Assembly (NCBI RefSeq): GCF_017115045.1
Contig: NZ_JABXKK010000103.1
Location: 1 to 44,733, forward strand
Reading direction: 5' to 3'
DNA: 44,733 bases
Origin: Nostoc sp. NMS8
Lineage (GTDB): Bacteria; Cyanobacteriota; Cyanobacteriia; Cyanobacteriales; Nostocaceae
Shown here: positions 17,179 to 26,003 of the stretch, piece after piece
How the letters are laid out: each line of letters begins with the position of its first letter
Position numbering within the stretch: position 1 is the first letter of the stretch
The notes under the pieces: model-generated
Seen by the model: only the letters and a program-made list of their open reading frames with translations
The model's database searches: none
Told to the model about the DNA's origin: nothing
Made by a program: the position numbers and the translations under genes

Positions 17179-18758
17179 ATGATTAGACACAGTTATAAAA
17201 CTAGTGAATCTTGGAAAGCCCTACCGTGGAAGAAATTCCGCCGAAATCTTTTCCGCCTTCAAAAGCGCGTATTTAAAGCGGTTCAAGTTGGAGACAAGCG
17301 GAAAGCTCGGTCACTCCAAAAGCTTATTCTAAAATCCACCTCGGCTCGATTTCTTGCAATTAGACTTGTATCTCAGCTAAATGCTGGTAAAAAGACGGCG
17401 GGTATTGATGGTAAGAAATCCCTCTCATTTGAAGAACGCTTCAACCTTGAAGAACTACTGAAAATGAATAGTGGAAATTGGAAGCATCAAGGATTACGGG
17501 AAATCCCCATCCCCAAAAAGGACGGGACTACCAGAATGCTTAAGATACCAACAATTGCGGATAGGTCTTGGCAATGCCTAGCAAAATACGCACTCGAACC
17601 AGCATACGAAGCCACCTTCCATGCCAGGAGTTACGGGTTTAGAACCGGGCGCTCTGCCCATGATGCTCAAAGATACATCTACAATAACCTACGCTCTTTC
17701 TGCAACGGAATAGAAAAACGAGTAATCGAACTCGATATCGAAAAGTGCTTCGACAGGATTAACCACTCAGCAATAATGGATGAACTCATTGCCCCCAAAG
17801 GTTTAAAACTCGGTATCTTCCGATGCCTCAAGGCAGGGGTAAATCCAGAATTTCCCGAACAGGGTACGCCTCAAGGGGGAGTGGTCAGTCCAATACTTGC
17901 TAATATTGCGCTCAACGGGATTGAAAGTATACACAGATACCACTACGATTACAAACGAGGTAGCGAGGTACACGATAAGACCCCAAATGAGTCAATCGCA
18001 GAACCATCAGTCCGATACGCGGACGACATGGTTATTATACTCCGACCCGAAGATGATGCGACAGAGATACTTGAAAGAATCAGCGAGTTCCTCCGCAAAC
18101 GCGGAATGAATGTAAGCCAAAAGAAAACCAAAGTTACCGCCACGACAGATGGGTTTGATTTCCTCGGCTGGCACTTCAAAGTCCAGAAAAACGGAAGTTT
18201 AGAAGTACTCCCTCAGTGGATAACTTCAAAGCATTCCGCAAGAAAGTAAAACACATCGTCAACAACTCGAATTATGGTGCTAAGGAAAAAGCCACAAGGC
18301 TGGCTCCAATAATTAGGGGATGGAGAAACTACCACAAGTTCTGCAAGATGGACGGAGCAAGAAACTCTCTTTGGTTCCTAAATCACAGAGCATACACGGT
18401 ATTTAATAAAGAACCCAAACAGACATGCCATACTAGCAAAGAGTTAGTTAAAAAGGCATTCCCGGCAGTTCCTTACTCCGAAAACAAACACGTCATGGTT
18501 CAAGGAATAAAATCCCCCTATGACGGAGATACAGCCTACTGGAGCGAACGCAACAGCAAGCTCTACGATGGTGAAACCTCTAAAGCTCTTAAAAAGCAAA
18601 ACCATAAATGTGCATCCTGCGGCTTAAAGTTCATCGATGAAGAACGGGTTCACTTGCATCACATCGACGGAAATCACGCTAACTGGAAGAAAAATAATCT
18701 TGAAGCAATTCATGAGAGTTGCCACGATTACAAACACATGAGCAAAAGCGCAAGCTGA
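17179..18758 (+). pseudogene. Intron-encoded reverse transcriptase/maturase/HNH endonuclease, frameshifted
   Basis: The RT part runs 17179-18249: 'GIDGKKSLSFEERF', 'IPKKDGTTRMLKIP', 'SYGFRTGRSAHDA', 'ELDIEKCFDRINH', 'TPQGGVVSPILANIAL' and the catalytic 'VRYADDMVII'. At 18211-18216 the frame leaves 'LEVLP', and the maturase X domain plus HNH nuclease continue from about 18216 in another frame ('VDNFKAFRKKVKHIVN', 'IIRGWRNYHKFC', then 'CASCG...HLHHIDGN...NNLEAIHESCHDYKH'). One missing base (CCTCAG for an expected CCTTCAG) explains it. Intact, the protein would have about 527 residues and serve both splicing and retrohoming. Confidence 0.9.
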
Positions 18759-18768
18759 GAACATCGGA

Positions 18769-18802
18769 AGCTGGGTGCGGTGAAAGTCGCACGCCCAGAT
18801 TT
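18769..18802 (+). other. Group II intron domain V
   Basis: The 34-nt hairpin begins with the catalytic AGC, has CTGGG paired with CCCAG, and a GTGCGGTGAAAGTCGCAC core with a GNRA-like GAAA tetraloop. This is the conserved active-site domain and appears complete. Confidence 0.85.
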
Positions 18803-18877
18803 AACAGAGAGGTGCCCCGGATAATACCGGGCATCGACTCTACCAAAGCTGAAGTTTCTGAAATAGAATCAGACCTT

Positions 18878-19759
18878 GTGAAAGTTACAAATTCCGAAGT
18901 CGGTCTGCGGGGTATCAAGGTCTTCAAAAAGCTAGATGAAGCTGCTGCCCAATTGCGTCAAGAGATTGCTTCGGTTCAAGAGTGGATGTCTGCTGATACT
19001 GGTGATTGGGTCTGTCCGATTGATTTAGCTCCCCTGGTATGGAATCAGTTACTCAATATTAGAGACAACATTGCCCCTGGTTTACGCAATCAATTAAAAG
19101 CTGATTACGAAACAGGACTCGAAGATTATCAAGAGCGAATTGATCAGTTCCTCTCGCTTAACACTTGGGAATTACCCCACGATAAGCAAGAATCTGTAAA
19201 AGCCAACTTGCTAAGAGCATTCCCGACTCTGACCGACCTTGAAGACTATTTGCAAGTTGTTATTGGTCGTCCGGTGATTATCCCGGCATTGTCCGAACAA
19301 CTGAACCAGCAGCAAGCCGAATGCCTAGACCAGATTACCAAGTTCATCCAACAGTATGACCAAAATCTGGAGCAAAGGCTACGGGAATCTGCGATCGCTG
19401 GTGGTGAACAACTTGCCGCGCAGTTGCTTGAAGAATTGAGCGACTGGGAACCAGGACGCAAGCCAATCCAGTTTAAAAAGAAGATGCAACGCCATCTTAT
19501 GAAGGTTCAGGTTTTGCTAGCGAATGCTGACCCGGAGGCAGGCAGCAGCTTGGAGGCGATGATGGCGCACTTGGACTCTATCGTTAACGATCCAGCTATT
19601 GAGTCTAAGAATCTTGGTTCTGATACACGCACTCAATTACAGCAAAAAATGCAAGAGATCCGCATCAAGTTGTTAGATGAACAACGCAATCTACAATCAC
19701 TTGCGACTGACGATGTGGGCTTATCGAAAGCTACAGTCATGTCTTTCAAGTTCAGGTAA
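18878..19759 (+). CDS. Unknown helical protein heading the Ycf35/Ycf46 cluster; 3' exon of intron-split gene
   Basis: GTG 18878 gives 293 residues from unspliced RNA. If the intron is spliced out, 5' exon ATG TAC TA (16567-16574) joins C AAA GCT from 18844 and gives a 307-codon frame starting MYYKAEVSEIES. The protein is highly helical: 'KKLDEAAAQLRQEIASVQEWM', 'LAPLVWNQLLNIRDNIAPGLRNQLKADYE', 'YQERIDQFLS', and coiled-coil-like text to the end. The middle 'ADTGDWVCPIDLAPLVW' looks conserved. I do not recognise the family. It lies 115 nt ahead of the Ycf35 gene on the same strand, so it probably shares that pathway. Confidence 0.65.
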   Translation: MKVTNSEVGLRGIKVFKKLDEAAAQLRQEIASVQEWMSADTGDWVCPIDLAPLVWNQLLNIRDNIAPGLRNQLKADYETGLEDYQERIDQFLSLNTWELPHDKQESVKANLLRAFPTLTDLEDYLQVVIGRPVIIPALSEQLNQQQAECLDQITKFIQQYDQNLEQRLRESAIAGGEQLAAQLLEELSDWEPGRKPIQFKKKMQRHLMKVQVLLANADPEAGSSLEAMMAHLDSIVNDPAIESKNLGSDTRTQLQQKMQEIRIKLLDEQRNLQSLATDDVGLSKATVMSFKFR

Positions 19760-19874
19760 AAAAACAGTCTTGGGCGAGGGTGCATTCGTCCAAGACTAAG
19801 TACCTTAAACGAAAAATGCATATACACGTTTCAAAAGAATAGCGCACTTCTACTGTTATAGGAGCAAAATTCTC

Positions 19875-20324
19875 ATGTCACATTTCTCAACTGTTAAAAC
19901 CAAACTCGTATCCCTTGAATGTTTAGTACAAGCCCTCACGGATCTAAACCTATCACCGCAAGTACATGAAACAGCACAGCCACTAAAAGGATACTACGGT
20001 GGTTCACAAGGACAAAGTGCTGAAATCATCGTATCTGGTCGCACCATAAAAGCCCGTGCAGATATCGGTTTCAAATGGAATCAGTCAAGCGGCGTGTACG
20101 ACGTAATACACGACGGTTATGAAACAGTTCCGAAGTTGGGACAAGACTTTTTCAGCAATAAGCTAATGCTGGCTTATGGACAACGGATGGTTCGCGCTAA
20201 AGCCGCCGAGTTACAAGAAAAGTTTGGTGAATGTGCGATCGCAGAATCTACTGATGGCAATGTGCAAACTCTACGTCTTACCTTTGCCGGACATCAGGAA
20301 GTTCAACAATATGTAAGGAGATAA
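19875..20324 (+). CDS. ycf35: Ycf35 / DUF1257 family protein
   Basis: The 149 residues match the DUF1257 family: 'MSHFSTVKTKL' start, 'LVQALTDLNL', 'VHETAQPLKGYYGG', 'AEIIVSGRTIKARADIGFKWN', 'YDVIHDGYE' and a C-terminal 'YGQRMVRAKAAELQEKFG'. Ycf35 is conserved in cyanobacteria and some plastids, with no proven biochemical role. AGGAG precedes the ATG. The DUF2997 gene starts 2 nt after its stop, a close coupling commonly seen for these two families, which supports a shared complex. Confidence 0.9.
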   Translation: MSHFSTVKTKLVSLECLVQALTDLNLSPQVHETAQPLKGYYGGSQGQSAEIIVSGRTIKARADIGFKWNQSSGVYDVIHDGYETVPKLGQDFFSNKLMLAYGQRMVRAKAAELQEKFGECAIAESTDGNVQTLRLTFAGHQEVQQYVRR

Positions 20325-20326
20325 TT

Positions 20327-20530
20327 ATGGAACGTTCAGTTTTGATTCATTTCGATTCAGCTACAGGTGAAGTTCGAGTGGAAGCTCTTGGATTTGAGGG
20401 ATTGTCTTGTTTGTCAGCAACCCAGCCATTTGAAGAGGCGTTGGGGGTTGTACAGGGCGAACGTGAATTTAAGCCGGAAGCTCAAACACAACGAATACCA
20501 GCAAATCATCAACAATACCAGCGCCAATAA
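20327..20530 (+). CDS. DUF2997 family protein
   Basis: This small 67-residue protein has the DUF2997 pattern: a strand-rich 'SVLIHFDSATGEVRVEALGFEGLSCLSATQPFEEALG' followed by a polar tail. The Gly-x-x-Cys after the third strand ('GLSCL') and 'PFEEALG' are family hallmarks. AAGGAG lies at the end of the preceding ycf35 frame, so translation is coupled. The function is unknown. It co-occurs with DUF1257 and AAA proteins. Confidence 0.85.
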   Translation: MERSVLIHFDSATGEVRVEALGFEGLSCLSATQPFEEALGVVQGEREFKPEAQTQRIPANHQQYQRQ

Positions 20531-20538
20531 TTAGTCAG

Positions 20539-20577
20539 TCAGTAGTCAGTTATCGCTTAAAACTGACTACTGATTTT
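20539..20577 (+). terminator. Strong hairpin with T tract between DUF2997 and AAA genes
   Basis: TCAGTAGTCAGTT (20539-20551) pairs perfectly with AACTGACTACTGA (20561-20573), followed by TTTT. It either ends the upstream unit or attenuates read-through into the AAA gene. A copy of GGCTTCGCCAAA follows at 20586. Confidence 0.75.
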
Positions 20578-20624
20578 ATCACAATGGCTTCGCCAAAACT
20601 AATTGAAGTTATTTGAAATCCGCC

Positions 20625-22247
20625 ATGAAACTCTCAAATCTGCTCTCCACACTAGATTCACAAATCCCGATCGCAGCACTTGATGTCCTGTCCCCCGATG
20701 AGGCAACTATCATTCAGTGGTTGACAACCGAAGCAAACAACAAACTAAACAGTCCTGTCTTCTTCTGGAATCTGGGAGTGTCCACCCTGGAGCAATGTTT
20801 AATTGCAGCAGATGGGGGATTGGTGTTTAAGCCAGTGCCAGAGTACAAAAGACCTCCACAGGCTGACCCACTACTATTTGTATTCGACTACATTGCTAAC
20901 TTTAGTGGGAATGGTGTATTTATCCTCGGAGATATTCACCCCTTTATTGCTAAGAACTCACCTCAATTATCATGGGAGATTTTAAGCAAGGTAAAAAACC
21001 TTTACCACAGGTTAAAACCCACAGATAAACGCATTGTTCTGTTAGGTCAGAACATACAACTACACGAATCTCTAGTCAGATTGATCCCTTACTGTGAAGT
21101 GCCGTTACCTAGTATTGACCAAATACTACTTCATATCAATTCTTATTTGCATGACTTACAACAGTCTGCTATTGAACAAGAATTGACTTTCACTATTTCC
21201 TTAGAACATGCTGAAAAAGAAACTCTTTCTCGTGCAGCACTGGGTTTAACCCTAGAAGAAATCAGTGATTTTCTGCGGTTAACAGTCAAAGAAAACTTAA
21301 CTAATGATGGTGTCGTTGTTGATGCTAATTTCATCCCCAAAGCCGTCGAGTACAAAACTCGGTTACTTGCTCAAATGGGTATCGAATTGGGTAAACCTGC
21401 AATAATCGCATTCGGCGGTTTGGATCTACTGCGCGAATGGCTGACTCGGCGGCGGCGGCTATTCACACAAGAGGCGCGTGAGCTTTCCTTACCCCAACCT
21501 AAAGGTGTATTGCTTGCAGGGCCGCCCGGTACAGGTAAAACATTATTGGCTAAAAACATTGCTAACATCCTTAATTTACCATTGCTCCAGCTAGACATTG
21601 TATCCCTTTTGGGCAGTCTGGTAGGCGAGTCTGAGGGCAATGTACGCCGCGCATTAAAGACTGCCGAAGCGATCGCACCCTGCATCCTGTGGATTGACGA
21701 AATAGAAAAAGCACTTTCGGGAACTGGTGACACGAGTGGAGTCTCACAGAGGATTCTGGGCAATCTTCTCACGTTTATGTCGGAATCACAGTGTGGTGTG
21801 TTTGTCGTGGCAACTTGTAATGACCCCTCTGCGCTGCCAAGTGAACTAAAAAGGAAAGGCCGATTTGATGAAAATTTCTTCGTCGATCTGCCGACAGAAC
21901 CGGAGCGAGTACAGATTTTAGGAATTCATCTGCAACGCTTTGGCATTCACCTGGAATCCGAATATCTCGAAGCGATCGCTGCCAACACCGCAAAGTTTTC
22001 AGGAGCAGAACTGGAAACCCTTGCATCTGAAGCTGCACTGCTAGCATTCGATGAGGGTAGACCGCAGCAGGTAACGCTTGCTGACCTGGAAACCTGTCGT
22101 CAAACCATTACCCCGCTTACCATTCAGGATGCGGCGGCAGTTGAGCGAATGCAGGTGTGGGCATCGACCTCACGACGGGCTAGTAGTCCTGTGGTTGCGG
22201 CGAAAACTCAATCGCTACGTGCTGCTAAGTTTCGGAATATGAACTGA
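20625..22247 (+). CDS. ycf46: Ycf46-like AAA ATPase
   Basis: The product has 540 residues from ATG 20625 (an in-frame TTG at 20613 is possible). The N-terminal domain has the Ycf46 pattern: 'DPLLFVFDYI', 'NGVFILGDIHPFI', 'IVLLGQNIQLHE', 'EVPLPSIDQIL'. The AAA module has P-loop 'GPPGTGKT' near 300, Walker B 'CILWIDEIEKAL' near 356, sensor 'VVATCND' and arginine-finger region 'LKRKGRFDENFFVDLPTE', with an HTH-like lid 'FSGAELETLASEAALLAF'. Ycf46 is a conserved cyanobacterial/plastid ATPase reported in connection with carbon metabolism. Here, placement beside DUF1257 and DUF2997 suggests a remodelling factor for them. Confidence 0.9.
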   Translation: MKLSNLLSTLDSQIPIAALDVLSPDEATIIQWLTTEANNKLNSPVFFWNLGVSTLEQCLIAADGGLVFKPVPEYKRPPQADPLLFVFDYIANFSGNGVFILGDIHPFIAKNSPQLSWEILSKVKNLYHRLKPTDKRIVLLGQNIQLHESLVRLIPYCEVPLPSIDQILLHINSYLHDLQQSAIEQELTFTISLEHAEKETLSRAALGLTLEEISDFLRLTVKENLTNDGVVVDANFIPKAVEYKTRLLAQMGIELGKPAIIAFGGLDLLREWLTRRRRLFTQEARELSLPQPKGVLLAGPPGTGKTLLAKNIANILNLPLLQLDIVSLLGSLVGESEGNVRRALKTAEAIAPCILWIDEIEKALSGTGDTSGVSQRILGNLLTFMSESQCGVFVVATCNDPSALPSELKRKGRFDENFFVDLPTEPERVQILGIHLQRFGIHLESEYLEAIAANTAKFSGAELETLASEAALLAFDEGRPQQVTLADLETCRQTITPLTIQDAAAVERMQVWASTSRRASSPVVAAKTQSLRAAKFRNMN

Positions 22248-22259
22248 TATTAATTGCAG

Positions 22260-22298
22260 TTGCTCCCTAATCTTATGGGGGCAATCACACTTTTTTTT
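22260..22298 (+). terminator. Rho-independent terminator after the AAA gene
   Basis: TTGCTCCC (22260-22267) pairs with GGGGGCAA (22277-22284, one G-T pair), followed by CACAC and an 8-T run. Confidence 0.75.
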
Positions 22299-22342
22299 AG
22301 AAATTAACACCAGTTTCTTAATAATTAGATAGACCAAAGAAA

Positions 22343-22690
22343 ATGACGACAGACTTAGTTACATATTACGGGCAGACTCCAATCATTGATCAACTGGTTG
22401 ATAAATATGGTGTGTATTTAGAGAAGTTAGACAGAGAAACAAAACTGTTATTACGAGTAACTCTGTCTACATATATTGTTATGCAGCAAGAGTACACCCC
22501 AACTGAATATCCAGTTTCTACAGCCCTTGAAGACGCTTTGTGTGAGCTAGTAATTCCTGATTCTATTCCACAGGATTTGTACGATGTCTGCTCTACTTTA
22601 AATGGATTAACAACACACGAAGCGGAAATAATACTTGAAGCACTACAACACCAAATCCGATGGGGCAATGCCCAAAAGTTAGCGAGTTGA
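22343..22690 (+). CDS. Unknown 115-residue protein
   Basis: The product is an acidic, mostly helical protein starting MTTDLVTYYGQTPIIDQL and containing 'KLDRETKLLLRVTLSTYIVMQQEY', 'ALEDALCELVIPDSIP' and 'TTHEAEIILEALQHQIRWG'. No domain is recognised. It is 13 nt from the WGR gene on the same strand and follows the AAA gene terminator by 45 nt, so it forms an operon with the WGR protein. Confidence 0.7.
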   Translation: MTTDLVTYYGQTPIIDQLVDKYGVYLEKLDRETKLLLRVTLSTYIVMQQEYTPTEYPVSTALEDALCELVIPDSIPQDLYDVCSTLNGLTTHEAEIILEALQHQIRWGNAQKLAS

Positions 22691-22703
22691 TTGGGTAAAA
22701 AAT

Positions 22704-23264
22704 ATGGAAATTTATCTAGTATATGTAAACACTCTTCAGAACAGCAATAAATTCTGGTCGGCCATTGTCGAAGATGGTAACTTAACAGTGCAGTGGGGCA
22801 GAGTCGGTTATCAAGCACAAACCAGAGTCCACACGTTAGCCAATCATCAAAGAGCAGTTAGCAAATTCAACAATCTGGTAGCAGAAAAGAAAGCCAAAGG
22901 TTACAGCGAAAGTCAGCCAGAGATTGATGCTAGCCGTAGTGTTGCAGACATTAGACGAGCTATTCAATTATTGAATATTATCCGTCCTTGTATTGCTAAT
23001 AGGATTTTTCACGATGGCTATATTAACGCCCTAAATGAATATCTGAAAATAGTACCAACACCTTTAGGGATGCAAATTGACTACCACAGAGTTTACCGCA
23101 CAGTAGCAGATATTGACTATCAGCGAGAGTTACTCAATTCTCTCTTAACGACATCTGCACCAATTGTCGCTGCGATAGCTGTTGGTCATGCCCCTGAAGC
23201 GACAGCAGAACCCAAGGTAGTCAGTCTCAAGACTATCAGTAAAAACTTCTGGCGACATTTATGA
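22704..23264 (+). CDS. WGR-domain protein
   Basis: The product has 186 residues. Residues 1-70 are a WGR domain: 'LVYVNTLQNSNKFWSAIVEDGNLTVQWGRVG' and later 'NLVAEKKAKGYSE'. The second half, with 'AIQLLNIIRP', 'ALNEYLKIVPTPLG', 'YRTVADIDYQRELL', resembles the region after WGR in cyanobacterial proteins. WGR domains bind DNA ends or nucleic acid in PARPs and some bacterial regulators. No catalytic domain is attached. It is the second gene of a pair with 22343, closed by a terminator at 23270. Confidence 0.85.
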   Translation: MEIYLVYVNTLQNSNKFWSAIVEDGNLTVQWGRVGYQAQTRVHTLANHQRAVSKFNNLVAEKKAKGYSESQPEIDASRSVADIRRAIQLLNIIRPCIANRIFHDGYINALNEYLKIVPTPLGMQIDYHRVYRTVADIDYQRELLNSLLTTSAPIVAAIAVGHAPEATAEPKVVSLKTISKNFWRHL

Positions 23265-23269
23265 ACGAA

Positions 23270-23307
23270 TTATCACCAAGCTATTGATTGGCTTGGTGAT
23301 AATTTTT
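23270..23307 (+). terminator. Strong rho-independent terminator after WGR gene
   Basis: TTATCACCAAGC (23270-23281) pairs with GCTTGGTGATAA (23291-23302) around a 9-nt loop, followed by TTTTT. Confidence 0.9.
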
Positions 23308-23339
23308 AATCGCTTTGTAAAAAATATTAATGTAAGTAC

Positions 23340-25061
23340 TTAAACTCTTACGACTGAACCTTTGGTGATGAATTTACCTACAAGATTATCAAGCTTGATA
23401 AACTTATTTGAATCCTCTTCAGGTGTGTCAAAGTTACAAGCGACGGTGCTGTAGTCTAATGTGGCAGTGGCATAGCTAGAGTCAGAGTTGTAAATCCCGC
23501 CACCCTTGCCAGACTCGAATTTACCAGAACTGAGTTCGATGCCGAAAGCTTTATTGTGTTTGATAATGCTGTTGCCAACCGTTAGGGTGCTGCCATTATT
23601 GTAGATGCCACCGCCAAAGTGTGCTTGATTGCCAGTTATACTGCTATGGCTCACGATAACGGTGCCGAATAGATTGTTACTGTACCCAAAGTTGTAGATG
23701 CCACCGCCAAAGTATGCCGTGTTGCCACTGATGGTGCTGTAATTCACCGATAGAGTGCCATAATAAGCATTGACAATGCCGCCGCCGCCGTAGATGCTAC
23801 CGTCGTCGTCGTTGTCACGGTATCCGTAAAAGACAATGTTGTCACTAATGGTGCTGTGACTCAGCGATAGAGTGCCATTATTGTAGATGCCACCGCCAAT
23901 GGTACTTGCAGTGTTGCCACTAATGGTGCTGTAATTCACCGATAGAGTGCCATTATTGTAGATGCCACCGCCGCCAACGAGGTCGTAGGCGGAGTTGCTG
24001 TATTCTTTATTGTTACTGATGGTGCTGTAGTTCAGTGTGAATAGACCTCTATTCCAGATGGCGCCGCCGTTATCATGGTTTGCCAAATTGCCACTAATAG
24101 TGCTATAATTTACTTTGACTTGTACTGATGCACCTGGGTTAAAGATGGCGCCGCCGTTATAAGTTGCAGTGTTGTCACTAATGGTGCTATTTTCCACAAG
24201 GATGCTTAATTTGTAGCTGACATATCCTATATGGATACCGCCGCCGTTATCTGCCGAATTGCCACTAATGGTGCTGTTTTCCACTGTCAGGTTGCCAGTG
24301 CTATAAATGCCGCCGCCCTCGCCCAGACCTAATGCTGCGAAAAAGCTGGCTGATGTTGCAATGTTGTCACTAATGGCGCTGTTTTCCACTGTCAGGTTGC
24401 CAGTGTTATAAATGCCGCCGCCCTCGCTTATTTGATTCTGATAGCTATAAATTACATTGTTGCCACTGATAGTGCTGTGGTTGAGTGTAAGGTTGCCAGA
24501 GTTGTAAATGCCGCCGCCCTCGCTGGTAGATTGATAACTATTACTGTTGGCGACAGTGTTGGTGGCGGTGTTTACATTGTTGCCACTGATAGTGCTGTGG
24601 TTGAGTGTAAGGTTGCCAGAGTTGTAAATGCCGCCGCCCTCGCCGCCAACTAGTTCTCCATTGAGTATGATGTTATTGGTTACAGTGTTACCGGCGATGA
24701 TGGTATTGTTCAAGGTCAGGATGCCAGCATTTGAGATCGCACCGCCTCCATTTGCGCCATCGTATGTATTGGTAATAGTCAGCCCGTTGATTGCAGCTGT
24801 TACGCCACTAGAAATGTCAAAAATGCGAGCAGCAGTATCATCCTTAATAGTTAGTTTGCTCGGATTTGTACCAACAATTATCAGGTTGTCGGTGATACTC
24901 AGACCACTAACAGTCAGATTGATGGTATGAGCCAGCCCATCTGTAAACAGTCCCCTAAAATTGATGATATCTTTTCCTGAAAGAGCATTGGCATTTAGAA
25001 CTGCCTGCCGTAGTGAACCTGCGCCATTGTTGTTAGTATTAGTGACGGTAAATGTAGACAT
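23340..25061 (-). CDS. Pmp-like right-handed beta-helix surface protein
   Basis: The product has 573 residues. The N-terminus 'FTVTNTNNNGAGSLRQAVLNAN' is the usual opening of cyanobacterial CSLREA/choice-of-anchor-type proteins. Then come about fifteen imperfect repeats of 'GGGIYN.G.L.V..STISGN', the polymorphic membrane protein (chlamydial Pmp) repeat, which stacks into a beta-helix. There is no Sec signal peptide, so export by a type I-like route is possible. AGGAGTAATCGG precedes the ATG. Some repeat units are nearly identical in DNA, for example a 72-bp block at 24452-24523 recurring 120 bp later, showing recent internal duplication. Confidence 0.85.
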   Translation of the reverse strand: MSTFTVTNTNNNGAGSLRQAVLNANALSGKDIINFRGLFTDGLAHTINLTVSGLSITDNLIIVGTNPSKLTIKDDTAARIFDISSGVTAAINGLTITNTYDGANGGGAISNAGILTLNNTIIAGNTVTNNIILNGELVGGEGGGIYNSGNLTLNHSTISGNNVNTATNTVANSNSYQSTSEGGGIYNSGNLTLNHSTISGNNVIYSYQNQISEGGGIYNTGNLTVENSAISDNIATSASFFAALGLGEGGGIYSTGNLTVENSTISGNSADNGGGIHIGYVSYKLSILVENSTISDNTATYNGGAIFNPGASVQVKVNYSTISGNLANHDNGGAIWNRGLFTLNYSTISNNKEYSNSAYDLVGGGGIYNNGTLSVNYSTISGNTASTIGGGIYNNGTLSLSHSTISDNIVFYGYRDNDDDGSIYGGGGIVNAYYGTLSVNYSTISGNTAYFGGGIYNFGYSNNLFGTVIVSHSSITGNQAHFGGGIYNNGSTLTVGNSIIKHNKAFGIELSSGKFESGKGGGIYNSDSSYATATLDYSTVACNFDTPEEDSNKFIKLDNLVGKFITKGSVVRV

Positions 25062-25673
25062 TCCGATTACTCCTATTTTTTCGGTGTATAAAAATTGATA
25101 TCAATACAACTGATGTCGCCCTACTGGTTTACCAACCCCAAAATGCGCTTTTTCAGATTGGGGTGCATATTAGAGGTTAAAACAATTTCCCAAATAGCCA
25201 AGTTTACTCTCGTCAACTACTGAGAGCATTTTGAGATTGAAGTCTTAATTTTTTGACTTAATTGTGATGAATGTAAGTAGATTAATTCATTAATCAACAC
25301 TTCTTCTTTTTTAAAGATTTTATTTATATCTATGTCAATACTGTGTCATTAATATGTCAAATATGTATTGACAAGTTCCACTAAAAATCTTTCTAAGGAT
25401 AGATGAATTTCTCAAGTAGAGGGTATTGAAATCTTCGTTAAAGAATAGCATTTTACTTTGCTTAAAGAATATAGCTGTGGTAGTTTACTTATCGCCTTGA
25501 CATCTCCAAAAACTATCGAAGCTTTGCTGTGGCTAGCTTACAAGACGTAAATGGAAGCATCAAAAACTAGCTGAAGCAAGAATAATATAAAGTTTTGTCA
25601 CACAACACGTAATTTTCAAAAATCAACCTGAATCACTAATTAACAGTAAATTTTTTCACTTGGGGGAACAGTC
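25062..25673. other. Divergent intergenic region without a gene
   Basis: This AT-rich stretch lies between the divergently transcribed beta-helix gene and the proline-tail peptide gene. It holds a small inverted repeat (ACCCCAA 25135-25141 with TTGGGGT 25158-25164). No open frame or RNA gene is apparent. It should hold promoters for both directions. Confidence 0.5.
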
Positions 25674-25871
25674 ATGGATGAAGAGATGAATCTGAATCTT
25701 ACTAAGGCAAAACAATCTTCTTTACAAGAAGAGATCACAGAACCTAATGAGAGTGAAATAAATAATACAACCTTTATTGAATCAGAAAATAACTTAATGC
25801 CGTCAAGCGAAGCAACATTAGGTGCAGGGATGAACCCTCCGCCTCCACCTCCCCCACCGAAATTTCCTTAA
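25674..25871 (+). CDS. Small peptide with acidic leader and octaproline tail
   Basis: The product has 65 residues. Residues 1-50 are polar and acidic (many E, N, S, Q), then 'ATLGAGM', then eight prolines and KFP at the end. GGGGGAAC lies 8 nt ahead of the ATG. The layout (acidic helix-prone leader, Gly-Ala-Gly step, short unusual tail) resembles exported or modified small peptides, but no maturation gene is adjacent. It lies 132 nt before the haemagglutinin-like gene on the same strand. A wall-associated or adhesin-related linker is another option. Confidence 0.6.
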   Translation: MDEEMNLNLTKAKQSSLQEEITEPNESEINNTTFIESENNLMPSSEATLGAGMNPPPPPPPPKFP

Positions 25872-26003
25872 CCTCAAGTTAATGAAAATAGCTAACGGAG
25901 AAATCAGGGCTTGAGAAAGCATCAAAATGACCTTTTCCACGTACCGTGAAAAGTCAGAATGCTTCATGTTCCAGTTGACTCGAAATTTTTTCATAATTTG
26001 TTT

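Larger units (their letters stand above)
16575..18843 (+). mobile_element. Group II intron with reverse transcriptase ORF
   Basis: The 5' end is GTGCG at 16575. EBS1 TAGTAC (16916-16921) pairs with IBS1 GTACTA (16569-16574). EBS2 ATCTGCCC (16717-16724) pairs with IBS2 GGGCAGAT (16561-16568). Domain IV holds the reverse transcriptase/maturase/HNH frame (17179-18758). Domain V is at 18769-18802, and domain VI, with a bulged A within its GAGAGGTGCC.../...GGCATCGACTC stem, runs to the ...CTAC end at 18843. The intron is about 2.27 kb, orientation +. It is inserted 44 nt after the Rpn-like gene and next to the first codons of the downstream gene. Ribozyme parts look intact while the protein frame is shifted. 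Confidence 0.9.

Noticed and set aside
24432..24930. Open frames antisense to the beta-helix gene
   Set aside because: They mirror its repeats; the minus-strand frame has the ribosome site, start and family pattern.
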